From Acetomicrobium hydrogeniformans ATCC BAA-1850 (GTDB taxonomy: Bacteria; Synergistota; Synergistia; Synergistales; Acetomicrobiaceae), in the NCBI RefSeq assembly GCF_000160455.2, contig NZ_ACJX03000001.1, forward strand, positions 1,436,001 to 1,500,000: DNA of 64,000 nucleotides. The letters run 5' to 3'. Shown here piece by piece: positions 32,697 to 40,954 of the stretch; the first letter of the stretch is position 1; the number at the start of each line of letters is the position of its first letter. Made by a program: the position numbers and the translations under genes. A model generated the notes under the pieces. It was not told the origin of the DNA and searched no databases. It saw nothing but the letters and a program-made list of their open reading frames with translations.

Positions 32697-33614
32697 ATGG
32701 CTCGGCAAAGGCCGAGGTACGCTATTTTGGTTTTTCTGGCTGTAGTTTTTTTCAGCATATCTTTTTTTTGTAGAGTCGCTTCGGCCATAGCTCAAGGTGA
32801 TGTAACCGTAAAGATCGATGAAAGGCCCGTATTGCACGCTTTGCCCGATCTGTACCTGGGGGCCATATCGGAGATAACGGGCGACGCTGTCTCTGGCGCC
32901 GCCGTTGCAAGGATAAAGATAGATATGAAGGGCAAGTCGGTCGTAACGAAAGATGTAATCATCGATTCGATAAAGTCTTCGGGGCTAAAGGGCGTGACTT
33001 TCTCCCTTATCATACCCGACAGGATCGAAACCCTCTGTGAAGATCCCTTAAGTGCAGCCATCAGGCGCCAAACGGGTTGGCCGTGGAAACTTAAAGTGAC
33101 GGCACGGGACGATTCGGAAGGGGAATTAATCGAATTCTCCAGGATAAAACCGGGGATGAATAAAGTGACCGCGAAGGTCAGGCTCGAAGACGGGTCCGTG
33201 AGGTACAAGCGCTTCGACGTGAGCTGGGTTGCCCCTCTTTTTACGGCAAGAAGTCGTATTGATTTCGACAGCACCTTGGAGCTTTCTCACATCGCAATTC
33301 AAACGTCCAAATACGAAGGCGGAGATATCCCCCAATACGCCGATGCAATTCTGGGCAAAAAGCTGAAGACCAACTTAGAGGCAGGAAGTCCTATTTATCT
33401 CCATGACGTGGAGCCTTTATACCTGGTCAAAAGGGGCGACAGGGTGCGCCTTTATGTAAACAGTGGAATGATATCCGTAGAGACAGTTGCCAAGGCCCTT
33501 GATTCCGGAGCATTAGGCGATATTATAAGGGTGATTAATTTGGACAGCCGCAGGACCATCTCGGCGAAAGTGGCAGGCAAAGGGGCGGTTGTCGCAAAGG
33601 AGGTAAACCCATGA
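32697..33614 (+). CDS. flgA: P-ring assembly chaperone FlgA
   Basis: FlgA assists FlgI polymerisation into the periplasmic P ring. The 305-aa protein has an N-terminal signal sequence (basic start, hydrophobic residues about 9-30 ending VASAIAQG) and a C-terminal SAF domain (GSPIYLHDVEPLYLVKRGDRVRLYVNSG as a landmark near 225-252). It follows flgG by 3 bases and overlaps flgH by 4, so it is in the same operon. The middle region is poorly recognisable by eye. Confidence 0.9.
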   Translation: MARQRPRYAILVFLAVVFFSISFFCRVASAIAQGDVTVKIDERPVLHALPDLYLGAISEITGDAVSGAAVARIKIDMKGKSVVTKDVIIDSIKSSGLKGVTFSLIIPDRIETLCEDPLSAAIRRQTGWPWKLKVTARDDSEGELIEFSRIKPGMNKVTAKVRLEDGSVRYKRFDVSWVAPLFTARSRIDFDSTLELSHIAIQTSKYEGGDIPQYADAILGKKLKTNLEAGSPIYLHDVEPLYLVKRGDRVRLYVNSGMISVETVAKALDSGALGDIIRVINLDSRRTISAKVAGKGAVVAKEVNP

Positions 33615-34183
33615 AAAAGTTGATATTTACTGCATGTTCTATCTTTCTCTTTTTTTATGCGGGCTCCGCAGGTGCCCAATCCCTCTGGCAGGACGGCGCT
33701 AACCTTTACGCCGACCCGAGACCTTCCCGTGTGGGCGATATAGTCACTGTCATCGTGGATGAAAGTTTGAGCGCCAATGATGAGGCCAATACGGATCTGA
33801 CGAAAGAAATAGATCACGGAGTAGATGATGGAACGGGCATTTTCGATTTTATTCGCAGGTTTGGAGTCAGTGCAAATACTGATATGTCTGGCGACACCAG
33901 CACGGAGAGGGATTATTCCTTGAATACTACCGTAAGCTGCATGGTGACCGAAGTTCAGGAAAACGGCAATCTAGTCATAGAGGGCTACAGGGATTTGAAA
34001 ACCCACGACGAAACGCTAAAGCTTACGTTGCGTGGGGTGATCAGGCCTAAAGATGTGTCCTACGACAACACTATATCGAGCACGAAAATGGCAAACCCAG
34101 AGCTTTTTGTGGAGGGAAAGGGATCCCTTTCCCGGGTACAAAAGCCAGGACTGATCACACAAATCCTGCAGGCGCTTTTTTAG
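33611..34183 (+). CDS. flgH: Flagellar L-ring protein FlgH, without a lipobox
   Basis: FlgH forms the outer-membrane L ring. The 190-aa protein has SLWQDGANLYADPRPSRVGDIVTVIVDE, the family N-terminal signature, and GNLVIEGYRDL and the ending IRPKDVSYDNTISST...PGLITQILQALF. The leader MKKLIFTACSIFLFFYAG continues to a signal-peptidase I-like site near AGA-QS. No cysteine follows a hydrophobic core as a lipobox requires; Cys9 is too close to the N-terminus. Most FlgH proteins are lipoproteins, so this is unusual. Presence of FlgH implies an outer membrane. Confidence 0.94.
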   Translation: MKKLIFTACSIFLFFYAGSAGAQSLWQDGANLYADPRPSRVGDIVTVIVDESLSANDEANTDLTKEIDHGVDDGTGIFDFIRRFGVSANTDMSGDTSTERDYSLNTTVSCMVTEVQENGNLVIEGYRDLKTHDETLKLTLRGVIRPKDVSYDNTISSTKMANPELFVEGKGSLSRVQKPGLITQILQALF

Positions 34184-34220
34184 AGAAAATTGGGAAATTT
34201 AGGAAGAGGGTGCAATTTCC

Positions 34221-35345
34221 ATGTTTCGGCGTTTATATAAAGTTGTTTTTTGTTTTCTCTGTGTTTTCGGTATTTTGGGTGCCATTCTTGTCGAAAGCGA
34301 AGCAAGCGAGCTTGCCCCAAGTGTCAGACTGAAAGACCTTGCAGTGGTCGAAGGCGCCAGGAGCAACCAGTTGACGGGCATAGGTCTCGTCGTCGGTTTG
34401 CCCGGGACGGGCGACAGGAGTGGAATGGCAACGCGTATGATCAGGAATATGGCAGAACAATACGGCCTTTCCCTTGGCACCAGGGAGATACGATCTAGGA
34501 ATGTGGCAGCCGTCACTGTGACGTGCAATCTTCCTCCTTTCACCAGAGAGGGTCAGACGGTAGATGTATTGGTAAGTACCCTTGGTGATGCAAAAAGCCT
34601 CGACGGCGGCGTGTTGCTCCAGACGCCCCTTAAGGCTGCCAATGGCAACGTCTATGCCGTGGCCCAGGGTCCCGTTACGACGGGAGGGTTTGCCGTGGGG
34701 GGAGCTGCCACCCAGGTGTCGAGAAACATCACCACTACGGGAAGAATACCGGGAGGAGCGATTGTAGAGCGGGACGTTCCCATGGAATATGCAAGCGACT
34801 CAAAGCTTTCACTCCTCCTTCGCCAGCCCGATTTCACCACGGCTCAGCGTTTGGCTTTATCTATAAATAACAAATTCGGACAGATTGCGGTACCCCTGGA
34901 TGCTGCGAGGGTGGAAGTGGCCTTTCCGCCGGCCTACGCGCAATACCCAGCCAGTTTTGTCGCCTCCCTTGAACAGCTCGAGGTCAGGCCAGATTCAGTG
35001 GCCAGAGTTGTCGTAAACGAGCGAACGGGAACGGTCGTGATGGGCGGAAACGTGAAGATTAGTGCCGTCGCGGTATCTCACGGAAATCTGACGGTTGCTG
35101 TGGCCGAGGCACCGCAGGTGGTGCAGCCCGAACCCTTTGCGGGAGGACGCACGGCAGTAGTTCCCAGGACGGAAGTCGCCATCGAAGAACAGCAGGGCAG
35201 GGTTATATCCATGCCTACCACGGCAACGGTGACCGAGCTTGTAGATGCTTTAAATTCCATCGGAGCAACCCCCAGAGACGTCATAACCATACTCCAAGCC
35301 ATCAACGAAGCAGGCGCCCTTCACGGCGAACTGGTGGTGATGTGA
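34221..35345 (+). CDS. flgI: Flagellar P-ring protein FlgI
   Basis: FlgI forms the P ring in the peptidoglycan layer. The 374-aa protein has a signal peptide (residues 1-29, ending near SEAS), then VRLKDLAVVEGARSNQLTGIGLVVGLPGTGD, a textbook FlgI start. It ends with the family motif LVDALNSIGATPRDVITILQAINEAGALHGELVVM. It is complete and of normal length, 37 bp downstream of flgH. Confidence 0.97.
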   Translation: MFRRLYKVVFCFLCVFGILGAILVESEASELAPSVRLKDLAVVEGARSNQLTGIGLVVGLPGTGDRSGMATRMIRNMAEQYGLSLGTREIRSRNVAAVTVTCNLPPFTREGQTVDVLVSTLGDAKSLDGGVLLQTPLKAANGNVYAVAQGPVTTGGFAVGGAATQVSRNITTTGRIPGGAIVERDVPMEYASDSKLSLLLRQPDFTTAQRLALSINNKFGQIAVPLDAARVEVAFPPAYAQYPASFVASLEQLEVRPDSVARVVVNERTGTVVMGGNVKISAVAVSHGNLTVAVAEAPQVVQPEPFAGGRTAVVPRTEVAIEEQQGRVISMPTTATVTELVDALNSIGATPRDVITILQAINEAGALHGELVVM

Positions 35346-35347
35346 TA

Positions 35348-35677
35348 ATGGCCGTAGTCGAGGTTTCAAGTCTCCTGAAGAGGGAATATCTGAAGGAACA
35401 CCTCTACGTCAAGGCCTTGGATAAAGTCGAAGCCGGTGGGAGGCATTTGCAGGAAGAGTTGGAAAGCGCCTGCAAGTCCTTCGAAGGGTTACTTCTTGCC
35501 GAGATCGTGAAATCCGAGATGGCTAACGCCAGAGCCCTTGGACCAAACACCAAAAGACCCTTTCGTCAGATGGAGGAGGTTGCCATCGAGATGGTTTGCG
35601 ATGAGATCTCAAACAGCGGTGGCCTGGGATTGTGGAAGTTTCTCTACGAGGAGATGTCAGGGCAAAAGGAACGATGA
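35348..35677 (+). CDS. flgJ: Rod-binding protein (FlgJ N-terminal domain only)
   Basis: The 109-aa protein corresponds to the rod-scaffolding domain of FlgJ: ESACKSFEGLLLAEIVKSEM and FRQMEEVAIEMVCDEISNSGGLGLWKFLYEEM. There is no muramidase domain, so another enzyme must open the cell wall for the rod, as in many non-enteric bacteria; this is not a truncation. The ATG at 35348 lies two bases after the flgI stop, and its own stop overlaps the next ATG. Confidence 0.88.
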   Translation: MAVVEVSSLLKREYLKEHLYVKALDKVEAGGRHLQEELESACKSFEGLLLAEIVKSEMANARALGPNTKRPFRQMEEVAIEMVCDEISNSGGLGLWKFLYEEMSGQKER

Positions 35678-36102
35678 AGGAGTATAAAAATAAACGGTGG
35701 TGGAAGGACGGTTTATATTTTTCCTGCCTTGGATGCGGGCGGTGTTGCGGGGGAGAGCCGGGTTACGTCTGGCTTGATACAAATGAGATTTTTGCTATCG
35801 CCAACTTTCTCGAAATGGACGTTGTCGATACCCTTCGTTCCTTTGCCCGAAGGGTATCGGGCCGCATCAGCCTCATGGAGCTTGAAAACGGAGACTGCGT
35901 GTTCCTGGCCGATGGAAGGTGTCGGATATACCCCGTGAGGCCGCTTCAGTGTCGGACCTATCCCTTTTGGCCTTCGGTGCTTCAAAGCCCACGCTCGTGG
36001 CGCCTAGAGGGACAAAGATGCCCTGGAATCGGGCAGGGAAGCTTTTACCCGCAAGAGACCATTGATCGTCTTCTTTCCCATATTTCCGCTATGGGACTTT
36101 GA
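35674..36102 (+). CDS. YkgJ-type cysteine-cluster protein
   Basis: The 142-aa protein has the CxxCGxCC signature (CLGCGRCC, near residue 20), followed by CVFLADGRCRIYPVRPLQCRTYPFWP. This matches the putative Zn- or Fe-binding CxxCxxCC family (PF03692, YkgJ/FliB-like). Distant relatives include FliB, the flagellin lysine N-methylase, which has a comparable cysteine cluster, but this protein is much shorter and no methylase function can be claimed. The ATG overlaps the flgJ stop, so it is translated with the flagellar genes. Its role is unknown. Confidence 0.75.
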   Translation: MKEYKNKRWWKDGLYFSCLGCGRCCGGEPGYVWLDTNEIFAIANFLEMDVVDTLRSFARRVSGRISLMELENGDCVFLADGRCRIYPVRPLQCRTYPFWPSVLQSPRSWRLEGQRCPGIGQGSFYPQETIDRLLSHISAMGL

Positions 36103-36219
36103 CGATAAGTTAACTGTGCCTAATTTACTTGTATATATTTGCCTTCCGAGCTAGAATGTAAAATGTAAACTGATGCAACATGTGAGTTAAAGATCATTAT
36201 AAAACGGGAGGCGTTAGGC

Positions 36220-37587
36220 ATGGCAAATGTAAAATGGTCGGTTACGCCGGAAGAAGTCTTTCCGACATTGGAAAGGTGGATGTTGCGCGACGGATTCGAC
36301 ATAGTGGTCGATATGGAAAAGTCCCAGGGCAGCTGGATAGTCGATGCCCGAACGGGAGAGAAGTGGCTTGATTTTTATACCTTCTTTGCCTCTGCTCCTT
36401 TCGGCATGAACCATCCTAAACTTACGACAGACGAATTCAAGGAAAAGATCTTCAGGGCAGCCATAAACAAGGTGGCAAATTCCGACATATATACCGTGGA
36501 GATGGCAGAGTTCGTTAAGACCTTTTCCGAGGTGGCCCTGCCGAAAGGTTTTAATCACCTCTTCTTCATCGACTACGGAACTTTGGCCATAGAAAACGCC
36601 TTGAAAGTGGCGATGGACTGGAAAGTAAGAAAGCTTCTTGCCCAGGGCAAGATCACCAAGGGTGCGGCCATGGACGGCAAAAAGGGAACGAAGGTCATTC
36701 ACTTCAGGGAGGCCTTCCATGGAAGGAGCGGCTACACCCTTTCCCTGACCAATACCGCCGATCCCAACAAACATCAGTACTTCGCCAAATACGATTGGCC
36801 GAGGGTGTTAAACCCCAAGATAATTTGGCCTCTCGAGGAGCATATAGATGCCGTGAGATGGGAAGAGGAAGTCTCGGAAAGCCAGATATTAAAGCACCTC
36901 TGGGATGACCCCGACGCCTACTGCGCTATAATACTGGAGACCATCCAGGGCGAGGGGGGAGACAACCACTTCAGGACCGAATTCTTCAAGAAGCTCCGAA
37001 AGATTTGCGATGAATACGACCTCATGCTCATTTTGGACGAAGTCCAGTGCGGCATGGGTATAACGGGTAAGATGTGGGCCTTCGAGCATCACGACATCAC
37101 CCCCGATATAGTGGCCTTCGGAAAGAAGTCCCAGGTCTGTGGCATCATGGTCGGTCCTAAGGTCGACGAGGTGCCCGAAAACTGTTTCACAGTCTCAAGC
37201 CGCATCAACTCCACCTGGGGCGGCAATGTTTGTGACATGGTAAGGTCCACCAGGTACCTGGAGATCTATCGCGACGACAACGTCTTGCACTACGTCGAAA
37301 ACATAGCCGGACCTCAATTGTTTAATGGTCTGAAAGCGCTGGGCGAGGAATTTCCAAAGCTTCTGTCGAATATCAGGGGCAAGGGGCTCATGTGTGCCTT
37401 CGATTTGCCCTGCGCCGACATAAGGTCAAAGTTCTTAAAGAAGATGCAGGAAAAACACGTCCTGATCCTCCCCTGCGGCACTCGTTCTGTGAGGTTCCGT
37501 CCTGCGCTTAACATAACGCCTGAGGAGATAGACAGAGGCCTTTCCCTTGCAAAGGAAGCACTAGCAGAGCTGAACAAAGAAGTTTAA
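36220..37587 (+). CDS. lat: L-lysine 6-transaminase (class III aminotransferase)
   Basis: The 455-aa PLP enzyme closely resembles L-lysine epsilon-aminotransferase, which converts lysine and 2-oxoglutarate to 2-aminoadipate 6-semialdehyde and glutamate. Visible family features are the N-terminal VTPEEVFPTLERWMLRDGFD, SAPFGMNHPKL, EGGDNHF, DEVQCGMGITGKMWAFEHH and the PLP-lysine segment AFGKKSQVCGIM (Lys302 or Lys303). It stands alone with a strong terminator behind and a 117-bp leader in front, so it is a single-gene unit among flagellar genes. A role in lysine catabolism is inferred from the family; no pathway partner (a semialdehyde dehydrogenase) is adjacent. Confidence 0.85.
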   Translation: MANVKWSVTPEEVFPTLERWMLRDGFDIVVDMEKSQGSWIVDARTGEKWLDFYTFFASAPFGMNHPKLTTDEFKEKIFRAAINKVANSDIYTVEMAEFVKTFSEVALPKGFNHLFFIDYGTLAIENALKVAMDWKVRKLLAQGKITKGAAMDGKKGTKVIHFREAFHGRSGYTLSLTNTADPNKHQYFAKYDWPRVLNPKIIWPLEEHIDAVRWEEEVSESQILKHLWDDPDAYCAIILETIQGEGGDNHFRTEFFKKLRKICDEYDLMLILDEVQCGMGITGKMWAFEHHDITPDIVAFGKKSQVCGIMVGPKVDEVPENCFTVSSRINSTWGGNVCDMVRSTRYLEIYRDDNVLHYVENIAGPQLFNGLKALGEEFPKLLSNIRGKGLMCAFDLPCADIRSKFLKKMQEKHVLILPCGTRSVRFRPALNITPEEIDRGLSLAKEALAELNKEV

Positions 37588-37611
37588 CCTCCCGAAAGGC
37601 CTTAGGTTTTT

Positions 37612-37662
37612 GAAATACTAAAAAGAGGCGGATGGGACACATCCGCCTCTTTTTAGTATTTC
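37612..37662. terminator. Strong hairpin terminator, 23-bp perfect stem
   Basis: The arms 37612-37634 and 37640-37662 are exact reverse complements with a 5-base loop (ggaca). The stem has a GC-rich core (gaggcggatg) flanked by A5 and T5 runs, so it can terminate transcription in both directions. It separates lat from the DUF3084 gene. Confidence 0.9.
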
Positions 37663-37723
37663 GCACATTTCGCTTATGGCAAATTCCTATCCTTCGTGGT
37701 ATGTTTCAATGGGAGGTGGATAA

Positions 37724-38920
37724 TTGCGATACGGCTTGAGTGAACTTAACTGGGAGTTGGTCTTTTCCCTCGTCATTGCTAGCGCGATAGTCGCTTACAT
37801 CGGCGATATTTTGGGAATGAAGCTTGGCAAAAAGAGGATAAGCCTCTTTGGCATGAGGCCCAAATATACGTCTCGTTTTATAACTGTCGTGACGGGTGTT
37901 TTCATTGCCCTTGTCACGCTTTTCGTCATGGCCGTAGCATCCGATACGGTGAGGGTGGCTTTGTTTAACATGAAATACATCCAAAGGGAGATATCAAACC
38001 TCACCGTCGAGTTGGGCAAAAGCAGAAGCGAGCTCGAAAACCTTCAGTTGGATTTATTCAAAAGCCAGGCGGAACTTTCCGAGAAGGAAAGGCAGTTGCA
38101 AAAAGTTGAAAAAGACCTCGCCGAAAACCTGGACAAATTGCGTCAGGTGGAAGAAGAGGTTGCGAGGCTTAACGATAAAGCCAGGGAACTTGAGGTCGAT
38201 AAAAGGAAACTGAGCGAGGAGCTTGAGGAAATGAAAAAAGAACGGGACAACCTCGAAGGCCAGATAGCCGAACTTAAGGCCCAAGCTGCGGAGCTTAGAG
38301 AAAACCTGGAAAGGGTCAAGGAAGGAAGGATATTGGTCCTTGCGGGAGAATTGTTGACCCAGATGCCAATTGATCCCGCTTCGGCGGAGGATTTGGAAAT
38401 AGGCGACGCTATAAGCAAATTGAAGGAAAATGCTCGGCTGGTCTTATCACTGCGGACGGGGTTGCGACCTGAAGCTATAGACCTTCGCATAGACGAAGTC
38501 GAGCTTGAGGATGCCTTAAAGCAGATAAGAGAAAGCAAAGGAAGGAAGGTCATCAGGTTGGAAGTTGCCACTAATGCCGTGGTGGGTGAGAAGATCGATT
38601 GCGTGGTGAGCGTTCACGATAGCGTGAAAATTTACGCCTCGGGAGAGGTCCTGGTCAGCGAAGTTTTTCTGAAGCCCTTGAGCGAAGAAGAGGCCGAGAC
38701 CGAGCTTTATAACCTGCTAAGGCAAGTTAACTTGAAGGCTCAAAGGGACGGCATACTTCCCGATCCCATTTCGGGAACGGTGGGCAGCCTTGAGGCCACT
38801 GAGTTCTTCGATGCCGTGGAGAAGTTGAGCAACACGACGCCCCCCTTCAGGGTTAACGTTATCGCCGCCGCCGACACCTACACAGAAGGTCCGGTTCGCG
38901 TTAAAATAGAGGTTGATTAA
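37724..38920 (+). CDS. DUF3084 membrane-anchored coiled-coil protein
   Basis: The 398-aa protein matches the DUF3084 layout: an N-terminal membrane segment (about residues 12-30), a cytosolic loop with KRISLFGMRPKYTSRFITVVTG, a second membrane segment (about 47-70), a long coiled coil rich in Glu, Lys and Leu (about 85-205), and a globular C-terminal domain (about 205-398). The family is widespread in cyanobacteria and anaerobes and has no established function. The start is a TTG after gggaggtgg. A cell-envelope role is a guess from topology only. Confidence 0.8.
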   Translation: MRYGLSELNWELVFSLVIASAIVAYIGDILGMKLGKKRISLFGMRPKYTSRFITVVTGVFIALVTLFVMAVASDTVRVALFNMKYIQREISNLTVELGKSRSELENLQLDLFKSQAELSEKERQLQKVEKDLAENLDKLRQVEEEVARLNDKARELEVDKRKLSEELEEMKKERDNLEGQIAELKAQAAELRENLERVKEGRILVLAGELLTQMPIDPASAEDLEIGDAISKLKENARLVLSLRTGLRPEAIDLRIDEVELEDALKQIRESKGRKVIRLEVATNAVVGEKIDCVVSVHDSVKIYASGEVLVSEVFLKPLSEEEAETELYNLLRQVNLKAQRDGILPDPISGTVGSLEATEFFDAVEKLSNTTPPFRVNVIAAADTYTEGPVRVKIEVD

Positions 38921-38953
38921 ATGTAAATCATGCAAAGAGGAGGCGCTGGATCC

Positions 38954-39184
38954 ATGCTCATAGTGGAATGTCAGGTTTGCGGGGAGGTCAAGGTTTTGGC
39001 CGGTGACCCCGATTACGATGGCATGGCCAGGGCGTCGTGGATATGCGCCAAGTGCGGAACGGGCCAGCTGGTGCAGTTGCCCGTGAGCAGCGATGCCCGA
39101 GGTGTGGATTTGAGAAAAATTTTAAAGGGCATGACCCTTCACGCTTCGTCAGGTGAATACGTCTTTTTGGGCGACCGCGACTAA
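38954..39184 (+). CDS. Small zinc-ribbon-like protein, unknown function
   Basis: This 76-aa protein has two CxxC pairs (CQVCGE at residues 6-11 and CAKCG near 36) separated by about 25 residues, as in a zinc ribbon. I do not recognise the family. The ATG at 38954 is chosen because gaggagg lies about 10 bases upstream; an in-frame ATG at 38930 has no such site. It lies between the DUF3084 gene and a GNAT gene with 3-bp spacing to the latter, so it is part of a small operon. Confidence 0.7.
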   Translation: MLIVECQVCGEVKVLAGDPDYDGMARASWICAKCGTGQLVQLPVSSDARGVDLRKILKGMTLHASSGEYVFLGDRD

Positions 39185-39187
39185 AAT

Positions 39188-39610
39188 ATGGATCTTAGCG
39201 AATACACTTTTTACGATAACAAACTCGCCGTTTCGCCGCAGGAGATAAAAGCCCTCTACAGGTACATATGGTGGGGAAAAAGTCGCACCGATGAAGGCAT
39301 AGTTCGCATGCTCGAAGGCAGCAGTATGTGTTTTTCCGTGCGATATAGGGGTGAACTGGTGGGTTTTTGCCGTATTCTCACGGATTTCGTCTATAGAGCA
39401 TCGCTGTGGGATATAATCATCCATCCCGACCATCAGGGACAGGGATTGGGCACTGCCCTGATGAATTACGTCCTCGAACATCCGGCTATAAAGGATATAC
39501 CGCTGGTAATTACCTATACGAGCGACCTTTACCCCTTCCTGGAGAAGTGGGGCTTCAAGGAGATGCCCGGAGCGGTAATTTTGCTTCGAAGCCCTATAGA
39601 ATATTCTTAA
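39188..39610 (+). CDS. GNAT-family N-acetyltransferase
   Basis: The 140-aa protein has a GNAT fold signature: the acetyl-CoA loop IIIHPDHQGQGLGTALM (residues 76-92) and the later YPFLEKWGFKEMP motif typical of the family C-terminus. The substrate cannot be told. It starts 3 bases after the zinc-ribbon gene and is followed by the metK promoter. It is not close enough to the pse genes to be assigned as the missing PseH. Confidence 0.85.
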   Translation: MDLSEYTFYDNKLAVSPQEIKALYRYIWWGKSRTDEGIVRMLEGSSMCFSVRYRGELVGFCRILTDFVYRASLWDIIIHPDHQGQGLGTALMNYVLEHPAIKDIPLVITYTSDLYPFLEKWGFKEMPGAVILLRSPIEYS

Positions 39611-39617
39611 AATGCAC

Positions 39618-39647
39618 TTGACAGAAAGGCCCGTTGCAGGTTATAAG
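39618..39647 (+). promoter_or_regulatory. Sigma-70-type promoter for metK
   Basis: TTGACA at 39618-39623 and TATAAG at 39642-39647 have an 18-bp spacer. They lie 95 bp upstream of the metK ATG. The leader (about 39655-39741) shows no obvious SAM riboswitch core by eye; it is short for one. Confidence 0.7.
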
Positions 39648-39741
39648 AACTTGCACCCTTATTTTAATGCCCGTTTGGGCCCTGGTGCTCTATTGTGTCG
39701 GCATCGGGGTCCACTATTTTTGATAACCGGAGGTGGAATTG

Positions 39742-40941
39742 ATGCCTAAAGAGCGGCTGTTGCTGACGTCGGAGTCCGTAACCGAGGGTCATCCCGACAA
39801 ATTGGCAGATCAGATATCCGACGGCATTTTGGATGCCATACTCGCCCAAGACCCCATGGGAAGAGTTGCCTGCGAGACCTTGGTCACCACGGGGCTGGTC
39901 ATGGTAGCCGGGGAGATAACTACCAGCTGTTACGTCGATATTCCCCGCCTTGTAAGAAGCATCGTCAAAGATATAGGCTACACCCGTGCAAAGTACGGAT
40001 TCGATGGAGATACCTGCGCCGTCATAACGGCCATTGACGAGCAGTCTCCCGATATAGCCCAGGGAGTCAACAGAGCCCTCGAGGTGAGGGAAACCGATAT
40101 GACCGATGACGAAATAAATTTAATAGGGGCGGGAGATCAGGGCATGATGATAGGCTATGCCTGCGATGAGACGGAAGAGCTTCTTCCTATGCCCGTAGCG
40201 TTGGCGCATAAACTGGCCAGGCGCCTTGCCTACGTCAGAAAGGAAAAGATAATTCCCTATCTCCGTCCTGACGGCAAGACCCAGGTGACTCTTGAGTACG
40301 AGGACGGAAGGCCGGTAAGAGTGGACACGGTCATAGTCTCTGCCCAACATCACCCATCGGTCGAGCAGGAGCAGATCAAAGCCGATATCGTGGAACACGT
40401 CATAGAACCTGTCATGCCTCCCGATCTCATGGAGGATTCCCCTAAAGTGCTCGTCAATCCCACTGGAAGGTTCGTCCTGGGAGGGCCCCTTGCCGATACG
40501 GGGCTAACGGGCAGAAAGATAATCGTCGATACCTACGGCGGTGTTGTGCCCCACGGCGGTGGCTGTTTCTCTGGCAAAGACCCGACGAAGGTCGATCGCT
40601 CCGGGGCTTACATGGCAAGGTACGCCGCCAAAAACGTGGTGGCCGCAGGCCTTGCCCGCAAGTGTCAGATTCAGGTTGCTTATGCCATAGGGGTTGCAAG
40701 ACCTGTCTCCATCTCCGTAGAGACATACGGAACTGGCGTAATTTCCGACGAAAGGATTACGGATCTGGTGAGGGAGCATTTCGACTTCAGGCCCGCGGCC
40801 ATGATAAGAGATCTCGACCTGCGGAAGCCTCAATATATGCCCCTTGCTGCCTACGGCCATATGGGCAGGATCGATTTGAATCCCATTCCCGCCTGGGAGA
40901 GGACGGACAAGGCGGAAGCGATGAAAAAAGCAGCTCAGTAG
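39742..40941 (+). CDS. metK: S-adenosylmethionine synthetase
   Basis: MetK makes S-adenosylmethionine from methionine and ATP. The 399-aa protein has [18 protein letters not shown] at the N-terminus, [12 protein letters not shown], and [22 protein letters not shown], all hallmark motifs of the bacterial enzyme. The ATG at 39742 follows ggaggtgg. The product SAM would serve SpeD, encoded 22 kb downstream, among many other uses. Confidence 0.97.
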   Translation: MPKERLLLTSESVTEGHPDKLADQISDGILDAILAQDPMGRVACETLVTTGLVMVAGEITTSCYVDIPRLVRSIVKDIGYTRAKYGFDGDTCAVITAIDEQSPDIAQGVNRALEVRETDMTDDEINLIGAGDQGMMIGYACDETEELLPMPVALAHKLARRLAYVRKEKIIPYLRPDGKTQVTLEYEDGRPVRVDTVIVSAQHHPSVEQEQIKADIVEHVIEPVMPPDLMEDSPKVLVNPTGRFVLGGPLADTGLTGRKIIVDTYGGVVPHGGGCFSGKDPTKVDRSGAYMARYAAKNVVAAGLARKCQIQVAYAIGVARPVSISVETYGTGVISDERITDLVREHFDFRPAAMIRDLDLRKPQYMPLAAYGHMGRIDLNPIPAWERTDKAEAMKKAAQ

Positions 40942-40954
40942 GCGGCAAACGGTC

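Noticed and set aside
35348-35677. FlgJ as a gene truncated by mutation
   Set aside because: Single-domain rod-binding FlgJ is common outside enterobacteria, and the frame is intact and coupled to its neighbours.
39188-39610. The GNAT gene as the missing PseH
   Set aside because: It lies 14 kb from the pse operon, is in a different gene set, and shows no feature that ties it to nucleotide sugars.
39655-39741. SAM riboswitch in the metK leader
   Set aside because: The leader is under 90 bases and no conserved SAM-I core pairing could be drawn.
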